This document shows, in pieces, positions 17,488 to 25,103 of a DNA stretch of 64,000 nt (positions are counted from its first letter, which is position 1; every line of letters starts with the position of its first letter). Source of the DNA: Labilibaculum sp. (GTDB lineage: Bacteria > Bacteroidota > Bacteroidia > Bacteroidales > Marinifilaceae); the NCBI GenBank assembly GCA_016342745.1, contig JAEINT010000005.1, forward strand, positions 186,001 to 250,000, in the 5' to 3' direction. The position numbers and the translations under genes are program-made. Below the pieces are notes generated by a model. That model made no database searches. It worked only from the letters and a program-made list of their open reading frames with translations, and was not told the origin of the DNA.

Positions 17488-19668
17488 ATGAAAAAATTAA
17501 TAGTAACCCTCCTTGCTCTTTTAAGCTTAAATTTAGTACAAGCACAAAAGAGTTTTACATTAGAAGACATCACAAATAAGGGTACTTTTCGTGCACGTTC
17601 GGTTTACGGATTACGTTCGATGATGAGCGGAGAATCGTATACCGTGTTGAAACAGGGAATCAGAATTGAGAAATATGCATACGCTACTGGTGAAGTCGAA
17701 GAAATAATTTTTGATTTAGCAGTGGTAGGAATGGATAAAATTAAAAGAATAGATACTTATCAGTTTTCGTCTGATGAACGTAAAATTCTGATTGCAACCA
17801 ACCGACAGAATATTTATCGCCACTCGTATTCTGCAGAATTTTATGTGTACAATCGAGATTCAAAAACTTTGGAAGCGCTATCAACTGGCAGACAACAATT
17901 GGCTGATTTTTCGCCATCAGGAGATCAGATTTGCTTCTTTAGAGACAACAATCTTTTCATAAAAGATCTGCGAAAGAAGAAAGAGCTACAGATTACTTTC
18001 GATGGAAAATACAATCACATAATAAATGGAGCGCCAGATTGGGTTTACGAAGAAGAGTTTTCGTTTAGCCAAGCTTTTCAATGGTCGCCAGATGGCAAAC
18101 AAATTGCTTTTATGCGATTCGACGAAAGTATGGTGAAGCAGTTTAACATGACTGTTTTTAAAGGAACAAAGCCAGAAAAAACAGAGAATGCCTTGTATCC
18201 TGAAAATTATACTTTCAAGTATCCTAAAGCCGGAGAGGACAATTCTATTGTAAGTGTTCATGTTTACGATTTGCAATCGGCAGAAACACGAACAATGAAT
18301 GTGGGCGAGGAAACCGATCAGTACATTCCAAGAATAAAATGGACACAAAATGCCAAGCAATTAAGTATTGTACGCATGAATCGTCATCAAAATCATTATG
18401 AGCTATTGTTGGCAAATACCGATACCGGTAAGACAAAATTATTGTACGAAGAAAAGAACAAGGCATGGATTGATATTAACGACGATTTGAGCTTTTTAAA
18501 AGATGGCAAGCACTTCATTTTTACAAGCGAAAAATCAGGATTCAATCATGTTTATTTGTACGATATGGAGGGAAATCCGGTAAGGCAAATTACCAATGGC
18601 GATTGGGAAGTGACGAAATTTCTTGGCTATAACGAATCTCGCAAACTGTTTTATTATCAGGCAGCAGCCGTAAGTCCATTGCAACGAGAAATTTACGCGG
18701 TAGATGTTAAAGGAAAGAAAACAACATTGCTTAGCCCAGATAAAGGAAGCAATTCCGCTAGCTTTAGCAAAGGTTTCAAATATTACATCAACTATTTTTC
18801 GAGCAAGCAACAGCCTACTTTGGTAAGTTTGCACAATGCTAAAGGAAAGTTAATTCGAATATTGGAAGACAATAAAGACTTGCAGAAAAGAATGCAAGAA
18901 TACCAACTACCAACGCGTGAATTCTTCACATTTACAACCAGCGAGGGAGTTGAATTAAACGCTTGGATGATGAAGCCAGTTAACTTCGATGCGAACAAAA
19001 AATATCCATCCTTACTTACTTTTTATGGTGGCCCAGGATCGCAAGAGGTTTTGGATCGTTATCGATTCGATTGGTCGGAATATCTGGCTCAGGAAGGTTT
19101 TGTAGTGGTTTGTGTTGACAATCGTGGAACTGGTGGAAGAGGCGAAGAGTTTAAGAAATGTACCTACATGCAAATTCAGAATTTAGAGGCTATCGATTTA
19201 ATCGAAACAGGAAAGTATATGGCAAAACAACCATTTATTGCTGCCGATAAAATTGGCGTTTACGGATGGAGTTTTGGCGGACAAATGTCATCCTTATGCA
19301 TGTTTCGAGGAGCTGATGTTTTTGCTGCAGGAATTGCTGTTGCACCTGTAACTACTTATAGATATTACGATAGCATTTATTCAGAACGATATCTTCGTAC
19401 ACCTCAGGAAAATCCTGACGGATATGACAAATATGCACCAATTTACTTTGCAGATCAATTAAAGGGAAAATTCCTTTTGGTACACGGAACATCGGACGAT
19501 AATGTGCACATGCAAAACACTTTGGAGTTGGCCGAAGAATTGGTTCAGTACAACAAAAAATTCCAAATGCACTTGTACACCAACCGGAATCATGGCATTT
19601 ATGGCGGTCAAACTCGTTTACATCTATTTGGCATGATGACTGACTTTCTAAAAGAAAATTTAAAATAA
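17488..19668 (+). CDS. Dipeptidyl peptidase IV, exported S9B serine protease
   Basis: 726 residues from the ATG at 17488; a GTG at 17452 lies inside intergenic repeat DNA and would disrupt the signal peptide. Residues 1-20 are a signal peptide ending VQAQ. A beta-propeller domain (about 40-470) carries the N-terminus-recognising double Glu in DWVYEEEFSFSQAFQWSPDG. The alpha/beta hydrolase domain has the triad S595 (GWSFGG; the usual form is GWSYGG), D670 (GTSDDNVH) and H702 (NRNHGI). It removes X-Pro or X-Ala dipeptides from peptides in the periplasm. Its place after hypD suggests collagen-like or other proline-rich peptides as food. Confidence 0.92.
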   Translation: MKKLIVTLLALLSLNLVQAQKSFTLEDITNKGTFRARSVYGLRSMMSGESYTVLKQGIRIEKYAYATGEVEEIIFDLAVVGMDKIKRIDTYQFSSDERKILIATNRQNIYRHSYSAEFYVYNRDSKTLEALSTGRQQLADFSPSGDQICFFRDNNLFIKDLRKKKELQITFDGKYNHIINGAPDWVYEEEFSFSQAFQWSPDGKQIAFMRFDESMVKQFNMTVFKGTKPEKTENALYPENYTFKYPKAGEDNSIVSVHVYDLQSAETRTMNVGEETDQYIPRIKWTQNAKQLSIVRMNRHQNHYELLLANTDTGKTKLLYEEKNKAWIDINDDLSFLKDGKHFIFTSEKSGFNHVYLYDMEGNPVRQITNGDWEVTKFLGYNESRKLFYYQAAAVSPLQREIYAVDVKGKKTTLLSPDKGSNSASFSKGFKYYINYFSSKQQPTLVSLHNAKGKLIRILEDNKDLQKRMQEYQLPTREFFTFTTSEGVELNAWMMKPVNFDANKKYPSLLTFYGGPGSQEVLDRYRFDWSEYLAQEGFVVVCVDNRGTGGRGEEFKKCTYMQIQNLEAIDLIETGKYMAKQPFIAADKIGVYGWSFGGQMSSLCMFRGADVFAAGIAVAPVTTYRYYDSIYSERYLRTPQENPDGYDKYAPIYFADQLKGKFLLVHGTSDDNVHMQNTLELAEELVQYNKKFQMHLYTNRNHGIYGGQTRLHLFGMMTDFLKENLK

Positions 19669-19704
19669 ATACCCAAGACTATATACATATTTACTGATGA
19701 TTAG

Positions 19705-19740
19705 GTCCGCATTGCTATTTGTAATGCGGACTTTCTTTTA
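19705..19740 (+). terminator. Intrinsic terminator after the dipeptidyl peptidase gene
   Basis: 9-bp stem (19705-19713 GTCCGCATT with 19723-19731) then TTTCTTTTA. The T tract is interrupted, so strength is moderate. Confidence 0.65.
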
Positions 19741-19790
19741 TAGGTAATTGTAATATTTTCTAGCGAAATTTATCGAATCAACGAAAGGTC

Positions 19791-19798
19791 TTGCGTCT
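19791..19798. repeat. REP half-site upstream of RAYT
   Basis: TTGCGTCT matches the 3' arm of the hairpin at 20484-20503. No second arm is seen, so it may be a decayed copy. Confidence 0.4.
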
Positions 19799-19886
19799 CG
19801 ACATCACGTATATCCCGATATGTTTTCTAGAGTTAAAACAAACAACTATATTTATATTGTTCAATATGAATTAATCCAGATTTTTA

Positions 19887-20477
19887 ATGGTAGAAAAATT
19901 CAAAAATAAATATCGGATTCAATCAGCACGCGCAAGCTGGTGGGATTATTCCAACGAAGGATTGTATTTTATTACGATTTGCACAGTTGGTAGAGAATGT
20001 TTGCTAGGGAAAATTGAATCTGGAGAAATGTTTTTGTCAGATCTTGGTAAAATTGTAAAAGAGGAATGGGAAAAGTCATTTGAAATCCGATCCGAATTAA
20101 TTTGCGATACCTATGTGATCATGCCAAATCATATTCATGCCATCATCGAAATCAAAAAGGATACCTATGTAGATCCGCACGGCAGTGCGGCTAATAAAAA
20201 CGAATCCAATTTAGTAAAGCCGCAAGGCCTTGCGGCTCTATCAAAGAAAAATGGTATTGCCCACCGTCCTGCAAAATCGATATCGTCATTTGTAGCTGGT
20301 TTCAAATTAGCAGCTACTTTAAAAATAAATAGAATTCGTAAAACTCCGAAATTGCCTCTTTGGCAAACCCGATTTCACGATCGTATCATTCGTGATTTTG
20401 ATGAATACCATCGAATTCAAAATTATATCATCGAAAATCCTGAGAAATGGATCAATGACAAGTTTTTTATTGAATAA
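19887..20477 (+). CDS. REP-associated tyrosine transposase (RAYT, Y1/HUH family)
   Basis: 196 residues. The start region YFITICTVGRECLLG, the HUH pair in VIMPNHIHAII and the probable nucleophile tyrosine in EYHRIQNYI place it in the Y1 transposase family, RAYT branch. RAYTs are single-copy, domesticated IS200-like enzymes that act on short palindromic REP elements. REP-like sequence flanks the gene (TTGCGTCT at 19791-19798, a full hairpin at 20484-20503). Unusually, two GC-rich palindromes also sit inside the coding sequence (20175-20190 and 20218-20237), in a variable loop between the HUH strand and the C-terminal helix, and are read in frame. Confidence 0.85.
   Translation: MVEKFKNKYRIQSARASWWDYSNEGLYFITICTVGRECLLGKIESGEMFLSDLGKIVKEEWEKSFEIRSELICDTYVIMPNHIHAIIEIKKDTYVDPHGSAANKNESNLVKPQGLAALSKKNGIAHRPAKSISSFVAGFKLAATLKINRIRKTPKLPLWQTRFHDRIIRDFDEYHRIQNYIIENPEKWINDKFFIE
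20175..20190. repeat. REP-like palindrome inside the RAYT gene, copy 1
   Basis: CCGCAC (20175-20180) pairs with GTGCGG (20185-20190) around a GGCA loop. It is GC-rich against AT-rich coding DNA and is translated in frame. Confidence 0.6.
20218..20237. repeat. REP-like palindrome inside the RAYT gene, copy 2
   Basis: A perfect 20-nt palindrome, arms 20218-20227 and 20228-20237, with core GCAAGGCCTTGC. It shares GCAAxxxCTTGC character with the hairpin downstream of the gene. Confidence 0.65.
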
Positions 20478-20483
20478 TTGCAG

Positions 20484-20503
20484 AGACGCAAAGCCTTGCG
20501 TCT
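20484..20503. repeat. REP-like hairpin downstream of RAYT
   Basis: AGACGCAA (20484-20491) pairs perfectly with TTGCGTCT (20496-20503) around AGCC. The 3' arm recurs at 19791-19798 upstream of the gene, so the transposase is bracketed by related sequence. Confidence 0.65.
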
Positions 20504-20649
20504 GTACAGTGTGAATCTATTAATATAGATTTGATACAAAATTAATGCTAAGAAAATCTAGAAATGCAATTTCAATGCGATATTTGAATTGTCCTTTTTA
20601 CTGCAAATAGCACAGATTAGAATTATTTAGTTTAGAATGTTGTTGTTCA

Positions 20650-20678
20650 AGAGCTCTCGGTGGGGAGCTCTTTTTTTA
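20650..20678 (+). terminator. Intrinsic terminator downstream of RAYT
   Basis: 8-bp stem AAGAGCTC (20650-20657) with GAGCTCTT (20666-20673), then a run of T. Confidence 0.8.
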
Positions 20679-20980
20679 TGCAGTTTGTATTTCCAAGTAA
20701 TTACATAGACTAAGCTCTGACGAGAGCTGTTTTTACCATTAGAATTATCTCTCGACAAAATGTAATGCTGTTTTTCATATGCAAATAATACTCTGTTAAA
20801 TTAACAAGATAATATTTTTGTGAGCCACATATTGTTTCGTAAATTCGAGAGCAGAAAATGCATTAGTGCAATTTAACCACCTTATTTGGTGATGTAAAGT
20901 GCACTCTTGCGATATACACTTACGTTATCGGTTATTACAGGGATTATAAACAGCAATTAATTATAAATAGTATCATAGGA
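20679..20980. other. Intergenic region with first candidate cassette-boundary site
   Basis: AT-rich, no gene. A CCACC/GGTG hairpin-like stretch lies near 20877-20893. The sequence CACTTACGTTATCGGTTATTAC lies near 20918-20940; its cgTTATCGGTTAt core resembles the ACCGTTG-type sites after the next two genes. Its role is uncertain. Confidence 0.3.
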
Positions 20981-21880
20981 ATGGCTATTAAAATTGAAGA
21001 CATACGTGATCAGTTGGATTATAATTTTGTCTATTCAGGCATTAATTTCCAAGATTTAATATTAATGACTCTTGATAATAAATATTATCTATACCGAATA
21101 GAACATCCCCCATCTCCAATATTTATTGGTTCATTAATAAAAGAGAATTTTGATATACAAGATATTGCGTTCTATGGAGATTACCTTTCATATATGCATG
21201 ATGTACCAATGGTTTATACTGCGTTGTCTAATAAAAATAGTTCTCCAACAAAACCATTAACCCCAATATCGAGTAGTGAATTTACCAATAATGACTATTG
21301 TTATTACGAAAATTTAAAAAGTATTTATGATTCATTGGTTGATATGCGATTTAATGGCTCTGTCAAGTTCAGGTGGGAAGAGGCTTATTATGAGTCGATA
21401 AATATAAATTTACCCGAGACAATAATTAAATCTAGGAAAGAAATTCAATTGTATAGTATGGGGTTAAAGCAAACGGATCCTTTATCTGAATTTCTTTGTT
21501 ATTATAGAGTCATTGAAAGTATATCCAGAAATAATGGCAAATCATGGATTGATAAGAAACTTGAAGAATTAGAGCCTTATGATTTTGGTTTCCTCGAATT
21601 AACAGGCTTTTGGGATAATAATCACAGAGAAGAGAATATTGAAACTAATATTTTTTCAATTTATCGAGAAAAAGCAATTTCACGATTAAAACATTTAAAA
21701 TCGTCACTAGATATCACTATTGGTAAATATTTATATAATGAAATAAGATGTGGGATTGCCCATGGAAAAGAAAGTGTTAAGATATATGATAATGGTAGTA
21801 TTTTAGAAGAAATTGCACTTGATACATATATAATGAAACTATTAGCTCGAATGGCAATCGAAACAAATATCAACCGATAA
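20981..21880 (+). CDS. HEPN-like/MauJ-like protein, function unknown
   Basis: 299 residues, no signal peptide or membrane segment. The N-terminal half is unrecognised. The C-terminal half has LSEFLCYYRVIESI and later EIRCGIAHGKESV. The spacing of R and H in RCGIAH is R-x4-H, the catalytic signature of HEPN ribonucleases, and the YYRVIE helix before it fits ApeA-like or MauJ-like HEPN domains. If it is an active RNase it could be a toxin or defence effector; if not, a binding domain. No nucleotidyltransferase-type antitoxin is adjacent. It stands alone in a stretch that looks like acquired DNA, with palindromic boundary sites. The N-terminal ATG at 20981 is the first in frame. Confidence 0.6.
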   Translation: MAIKIEDIRDQLDYNFVYSGINFQDLILMTLDNKYYLYRIEHPPSPIFIGSLIKENFDIQDIAFYGDYLSYMHDVPMVYTALSNKNSSPTKPLTPISSSEFTNNDYCYYENLKSIYDSLVDMRFNGSVKFRWEEAYYESININLPETIIKSRKEIQLYSMGLKQTDPLSEFLCYYRVIESISRNNGKSWIDKKLEELEPYDFGFLELTGFWDNNHREENIETNIFSIYREKAISRLKHLKSSLDITIGKYLYNEIRCGIAHGKESVKIYDNGSILEEIALDTYIMKLLARMAIETNINR

Positions 21881-21896
21881 CAATGGATAAATATCA

Positions 21897-21953
21897 TAGC
21901 CTTGCCGTAGGCGCAACACAAGGCTACGCCACTTATAATCACCGTTGTACCGC
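21897..21953. repeat. Palindromic site between the two orphan genes
   Basis: TAGCCTTG (21897-21904) is inverted as CAAGGCTA (21919-21926), 14-nt loop. Just beyond lies ACCGTTGTACCGC (21941-21953), whose GTTGTACCGC reappears in inverse orientation at 22511-22520 after the next gene. The pair brackets one gene, as in cassette arrays. Confidence 0.45.
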
Positions 21954-21989
21954 ATGTAAAAAACGTATAAGAAGCTAATTAATAATTAT

Positions 21990-22496
21990 ATGAAAATTCC
22001 CAAACACATACTAATTCCGACATTGGAAATCATAATTGGCTTAATATTACTTGTCAGAGAATTATATCAGATGACAATACTTCCGAGTATACACGATAAG
22101 TCTTTAGAACTAATTTCATTTTTTAAGTACAAGGAAAATACTTACAGCTTGATTTTTGTTTGGTTAGTTGTAACTATAGTTGGTATGCTAAGTTTGAAAA
22201 GGCATAAAAGAATGTGGATTTCAAATCAAGTATTAATTATTGCAATTTTATTTGGGGCATTAATTGCAACAGTATTTTTTTTGATTTACAAATCACCAGA
22301 AGGACTTATTTGGGGATTAGTTATAATAGGAATCCTCATAATTGAATATAAATACTTTAAATCAAATTTTACAAAAGCCATTAAACCATCTCAGTTGGAA
22401 AACATAGTGTGTGTTTCAACTGGACTGTTTTTAGCATTGATTTTTTGGATTATAGAATTAACTCGATTAAGTTATAATTTGTTTGAAGTATTATAA
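21990..22496 (+). CDS. Hypothetical four-helix membrane protein
   Basis: 168 residues with four hydrophobic helices: about 7-24, 50-65, 77-95 and 103-120, plus a final one near 143-160, so four or five in all. No known family motif was recognised. It has no signal peptide beyond the first helix. It sits alone between the palindromic sites at 21897-21953 and 22511-22540, and a very long hairpin follows. Codon use is AT-rich like its neighbour at 20981. A small inner-membrane protein of unknown function is all that can be said. Confidence 0.55.
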   Translation: MKIPKHILIPTLEIIIGLILLVRELYQMTILPSIHDKSLELISFFKYKENTYSLIFVWLVVTIVGMLSLKRHKRMWISNQVLIIAILFGALIATVFFLIYKSPEGLIWGLVIIGILIIEYKYFKSNFTKAIKPSQLENIVCVSTGLFLALIFWIIELTRLSYNLFEVL

Positions 22497-22510
22497 TAAG
22501 AATAAAATAC

Positions 22511-22540
22511 GCGGTACAACAAAAGTAACCGTTGCACAAT
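22511..22540. repeat. Inverse copy of the boundary site after the orphan membrane gene
   Basis: GCGGTACAAC (22511-22520) is the reverse complement of 21944-21953. A second AACCGTTG-type segment follows at 22527-22534, resembling the direct form. Confidence 0.45.
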
Positions 22541-22562
22541 GTTCTAAAATTAATTGAATAGA

Positions 22563-22613
22563 ATATAAAAGCCTTAAATGTTTGTGGATCCACAAGCTTT
22601 AAGGCTTTTATAT
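22563..22613. terminator. Very long hairpin, probable bidirectional terminator
   Basis: Arms 22563-22588 and 22589-22613 pair almost completely around GGATCC, with one bulged base and one G-T pair, giving a stem of about 25 bp. T-rich sequence follows on both strands. It ends the orphan gene at 21990. Confidence 0.7.
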
Positions 22614-22829
22614 TTTAGCTAACTAGATTGAATTCCCATATCAACTTTCAATGAAAGATGTTTTTCTTAAAGAAGATCTAGAATAAAAGGAATTAAACAC
22701 ATTATAAACTTGAGATTTCTATTTAAAATGATCAGCAAGAATTTTTGTTAATGGATTATCCTTTTGTAGTTTTGTGAGAATATTCTCGATAACAATTGGT
22801 AGATAATTCAAAATAAAAATATAAGCAAA

Positions 22830-23201
22830 ATGAAAATAGCAGTACCAGTAACAAGCAGTAATCAAATTGATGGTCATTTTGGTCATTGCGAATTTTACAA
22901 TCTTTATACAATTTCGGAAAAGAATGAAATTGTTGCAACAGAAAGAATGGACTCACCACAAGGTTGTGGTTGCAAGTCGAATATTGCATCAGTTTTAGCT
23001 GAGGCTGGCGTAAAAATTATGCTTGCTGGAGGAATTGGAAATGGAGCGATAAATGTTCTAAACAGAAATGGGATTGAAGTAATACGTGGATGTTCAGGAA
23101 CTGCCGAAGAGGTCGTGAAATTATTTATCGAAGGACAAGTAAGCGATAGTGGTTCATCTTGCAGTCATACACACGGAGAAGGTCATACCTGTAATCATTA
23201 A
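22830..23201 (+). CDS. NifX/NifB-type (dinitrogenase cofactor) domain protein with Cys/His tail
   Basis: 123 residues. MKIAVPVTSSNQIDGHFGHC is the start of the NifX/NifB-associated domain, and SPQGCGCKSN, MLAGGIGNGAINVLNRNGIEV and GTAEEVVKLF follow. The family binds iron-sulfur or iron-molybdenum cofactor precursors. After the domain there is a short tail dense in Cys and His, a likely metal site. No nitrogenase gene is near. Proteins of this sort in non-fixing anaerobes are of unknown role. The next gene starts 6 nt downstream, so the two form an operon. The start at 22830 follows an A-rich leader. Confidence 0.8.
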   Translation: MKIAVPVTSSNQIDGHFGHCEFYNLYTISEKNEIVATERMDSPQGCGCKSNIASVLAEAGVKIMLAGGIGNGAINVLNRNGIEVIRGCSGTAEEVVKLFIEGQVSDSGSSCSHTHGEGHTCNH

Positions 23202-23207
23202 AATAGT

Positions 23208-23750
23208 ATGAAAAAGAACCTGCTCATTTTAATTCTGTCCTTTATATTTTCAATAAATGCTAATGCACAAGCAAGTGCAGAATACACTAATCTTTCAATA
23301 GATCAATTGGTAGCACAGGCTGATAGTTTAGAAGGTAAAAAGGTCGAAGTAATTGGTTTGGTTGCGCATATGTGCGGAGTAGATGGGCAAAAAATGAAAT
23401 TGAAATCGCCTAGTGGTGCAATTCTTAAAATTGTACCCAACAATCCAAAAGATAGTTTCGATTCAGAGCTGAAAAAGCAATTGGTTTCTGTTCAAGGAAT
23501 AGTGGAAGTAAAGCGTATCGAAGAATCCTATGTCGACAGAATGGAAAAAGAAGGAACCTTACTTTGCCATATCGATCAGTCACCTTGTAAAGATAAGCCT
23601 TGGGTAAACAACAAGATTGAAACTGGAGCCGATGTTGAAATCGTAAAAAAAGACATTGCTAAGCTCAGAAAAATAATGGAAGATAGTGGTAAGAATTATA
23701 TTAACAGTATTTGTGTTCATGCCACTAATGTACGTCTGTTAAATAATTAA
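23208..23750 (+). CDS. Exported OB-fold-like protein, partner of the NifX-like protein
   Basis: 180 residues. A signal peptide of about 21 residues ends in NANAQA. The mature part begins with a segment seen in OB-fold proteins (SIDQLVAQADSLEGKKVEVIGLVAHMCG, cited here by its parts LVAQADSLEGK and VEVIGLV). It then has LKSPSGAILKIVPN and VQGIVEVKRIEESY, which match the strands of a nucleic-acid- or ligand-binding OB fold. Single Cys residues in VAHMCG, LLCH and SPCK could bind metal. It is cotranscribed with the NifX-like gene. Function is unknown; an envelope role in metal or redox handling is inference. Confidence 0.65.
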   Translation: MKKNLLILILSFIFSINANAQASAEYTNLSIDQLVAQADSLEGKKVEVIGLVAHMCGVDGQKMKLKSPSGAILKIVPNNPKDSFDSELKKQLVSVQGIVEVKRIEESYVDRMEKEGTLLCHIDQSPCKDKPWVNNKIETGADVEIVKKDIAKLRKIMEDSGKNYINSICVHATNVRLLNN

Positions 23751-23811
23751 AAAGGGAAGATCTATTTAAACGAAGCTTATTTATTATACTAATAAAACGA
23801 ATTCTATGAGC

Positions 23812-23844
23812 GCCAATATCATTGTGATATTGGCACTTTTTTTT
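23812..23844 (+). terminator. Intrinsic terminator
   Basis: Perfect 10-bp stem (23812-23821 with 23825-23834) with a TTG loop and eight T. Confidence 0.85.
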
Positions 23845-23973
23845 AGTCAAAAAGTGATGGATTGCTCAGGAAAAAAATTGACTCGTGCTCATAAATTTCT
23901 TAACTTGATATAAAGTATTACGCTTCAGATTATTATACTCTTATTTTATTGTTTCATTTAAAAATTATATGCT

Positions 23974-24240
23974 ATGTCAAGTACAGGAGGAATTATTGCA
24001 GGCTTGCTAGCGGGCTGTGCTATTGGTGTTGGATTAGGGGTAATGTATGCTCCTGATAAAGGAGAAGTAACTCGTAAAAAGGTGAGAACGAAAGCCAAAG
24101 AAAAAATGGATGAATTGGATGTTGCCTTTGACAAGAGTGTTACAAAAATGCGGAAAAAGATGGACGAATTTATTGTTGAGTTAGAGAAGAAGTTAGAGGA
24201 GTTCAGAAAAGTAGAGAAGGAAGAAGAGGAATTGGTATAA
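23974..24240 (+). CDS. YtxH-domain protein
   Basis: 88 residues. A glycine-rich membrane segment (GGIIAGLLAGCAIGVGLGVMYAP, residues about 5-27) is followed by DKGEVTRKKV and a long charged coiled coil. This is the YtxH family layout, often called general stress proteins and anchored to the inner membrane. It is the first of a three-gene set with the holin-like and small proteins that follow, an arrangement that I recall as conserved in Bacteroidota. Confidence 0.8.
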   Translation: MSSTGGIIAGLLAGCAIGVGLGVMYAPDKGEVTRKKVRTKAKEKMDELDVAFDKSVTKMRKKMDEFIVELEKKLEEFRKVEKEEEELV

Positions 24241-24306
24241 CTTTCTTTTTTGTTTATCAATCATTAGGTAAGATTATTAAATATCAGTTTACTAAAGCCG
24301 AAAGTA

Positions 24307-24669
24307 TTGGAAAAAATTACGGAACAGTTTTCACAATTAAAGGAATTATTGATTGAGTATTTCGATTCAAATGTAGACTATTACAAGTTTGCAGGTTTCG
24401 AAAAATTAATGCGACTAGTTATTGCAATTACATTTGCAGCTATATTTTTCGTATTACTAATGCTTGTGCTGATTCTGTTGGGTTTTGCTGCGTCAATATG
24501 GCTAAACAATATTTTAGAAAATAGTGTTGCAGGTTATTTGTGTGTGGCTTTATTTTATTTGTTTCTGTTATTATTCATTTATTTACTCAGAAGACCTTTA
24601 ATCGAGCGTCCAATGATTAAATATTTCCAACGATTTTTGTTATTGGATGAAAATAAAAAGGACGATTGA
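24307..24669 (+). CDS. Phage-holin-family-like inner membrane protein
   Basis: 120 residues from a TTG at 24307; in-frame upstream sequence reaches a stop at 24265 with no ATG. An ATG at 24411 would cut off the amphipathic N-terminal helix. The helix (FSQLKELLIEYF) is followed by two membrane segments (about 35-62 and 74-98) and a basic tail. The pattern fits the Actinobacteriophage-holin-like family (PF07332-type), a chromosomal membrane protein that does not imply a prophage. The neighbouring YtxH gene and small gene suggest a shared envelope-stress role. Confidence 0.7.
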   Translation: MEKITEQFSQLKELLIEYFDSNVDYYKFAGFEKLMRLVIAITFAAIFFVLLMLVLILLGFAASIWLNNILENSVAGYLCVALFYLFLLLFIYLLRRPLIERPMIKYFQRFLLLDENKKDD

Positions 24670-24763
24670 AACTGGTTTTATTGGTTGGATCCTAAATCTA
24701 TCGAATGCATTTTTATTAAGTAGGTTCACATTTATAAGTTCTTGTAATAAAGAAAGATAGCAG

Positions 24764-25000
24764 ATGAGACGTTTTTATTCACTAAAAGATATGGAAAGAG
24801 AGAGGTATCGTTTATATCTTGAAAAGGAGTTGGTTGTGTATAAATTGAAATATTTTTACAGAAATACCAGAGAAAGTTATCGACTTGAAAATATAGTTAA
24901 GGATAGTGTTGGTGCATGGCTAGGAAAATTTATTAGCCGATTGATTTGGAAAAAAAACAATTCAAAAATGACCAAAGAGGAGATAAAAACAGAAGTTTGA
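24764..25000 (+). CDS. Small basic protein, hypothetical
   Basis: 78 residues, strongly charged (MRRFYSLKDMERERYRLYLE start) with a VKDSVGAWLGKFISRLIWKK segment that could lie on a membrane. No family recognised. It is third in the YtxH/holin-like set and is followed by a terminator. Confidence 0.55.
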   Translation: MRRFYSLKDMERERYRLYLEKELVVYKLKYFYRNTRESYRLENIVKDSVGAWLGKFISRLIWKKNNSKMTKEEIKTEV

Positions 25001-25063
25001 GAGGACGAGAACCAGTCTTAAGAATTGTGAAATACAGAATAAGAATTTTATTAATAAAAGAAT

Positions 25064-25103
25064 AGAGGTAAGGATATGAAAAATGTCGATTACCTCTTTT
25101 TTT
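25064..25103 (+). terminator. Intrinsic terminator of the YtxH/holin-like set
   Basis: 8-bp stem AGAGGTAA (25064-25071) with TTACCTCT (25090-25097), an 18-nt loop, then T. The long loop lowers certainty. Confidence 0.7.

Noticed and set aside
20981-22496. Classical toxin-antitoxin pair
   Set aside because: The HEPN-like gene has no nucleotidyltransferase or DNA-binding partner; the next gene is a multi-helix membrane protein separated by palindromic DNA.
24307-24669. Prophage signal from the holin-like protein
   Set aside because: No other phage gene is near; the family is widespread in chromosomes and here sits with a YtxH gene.
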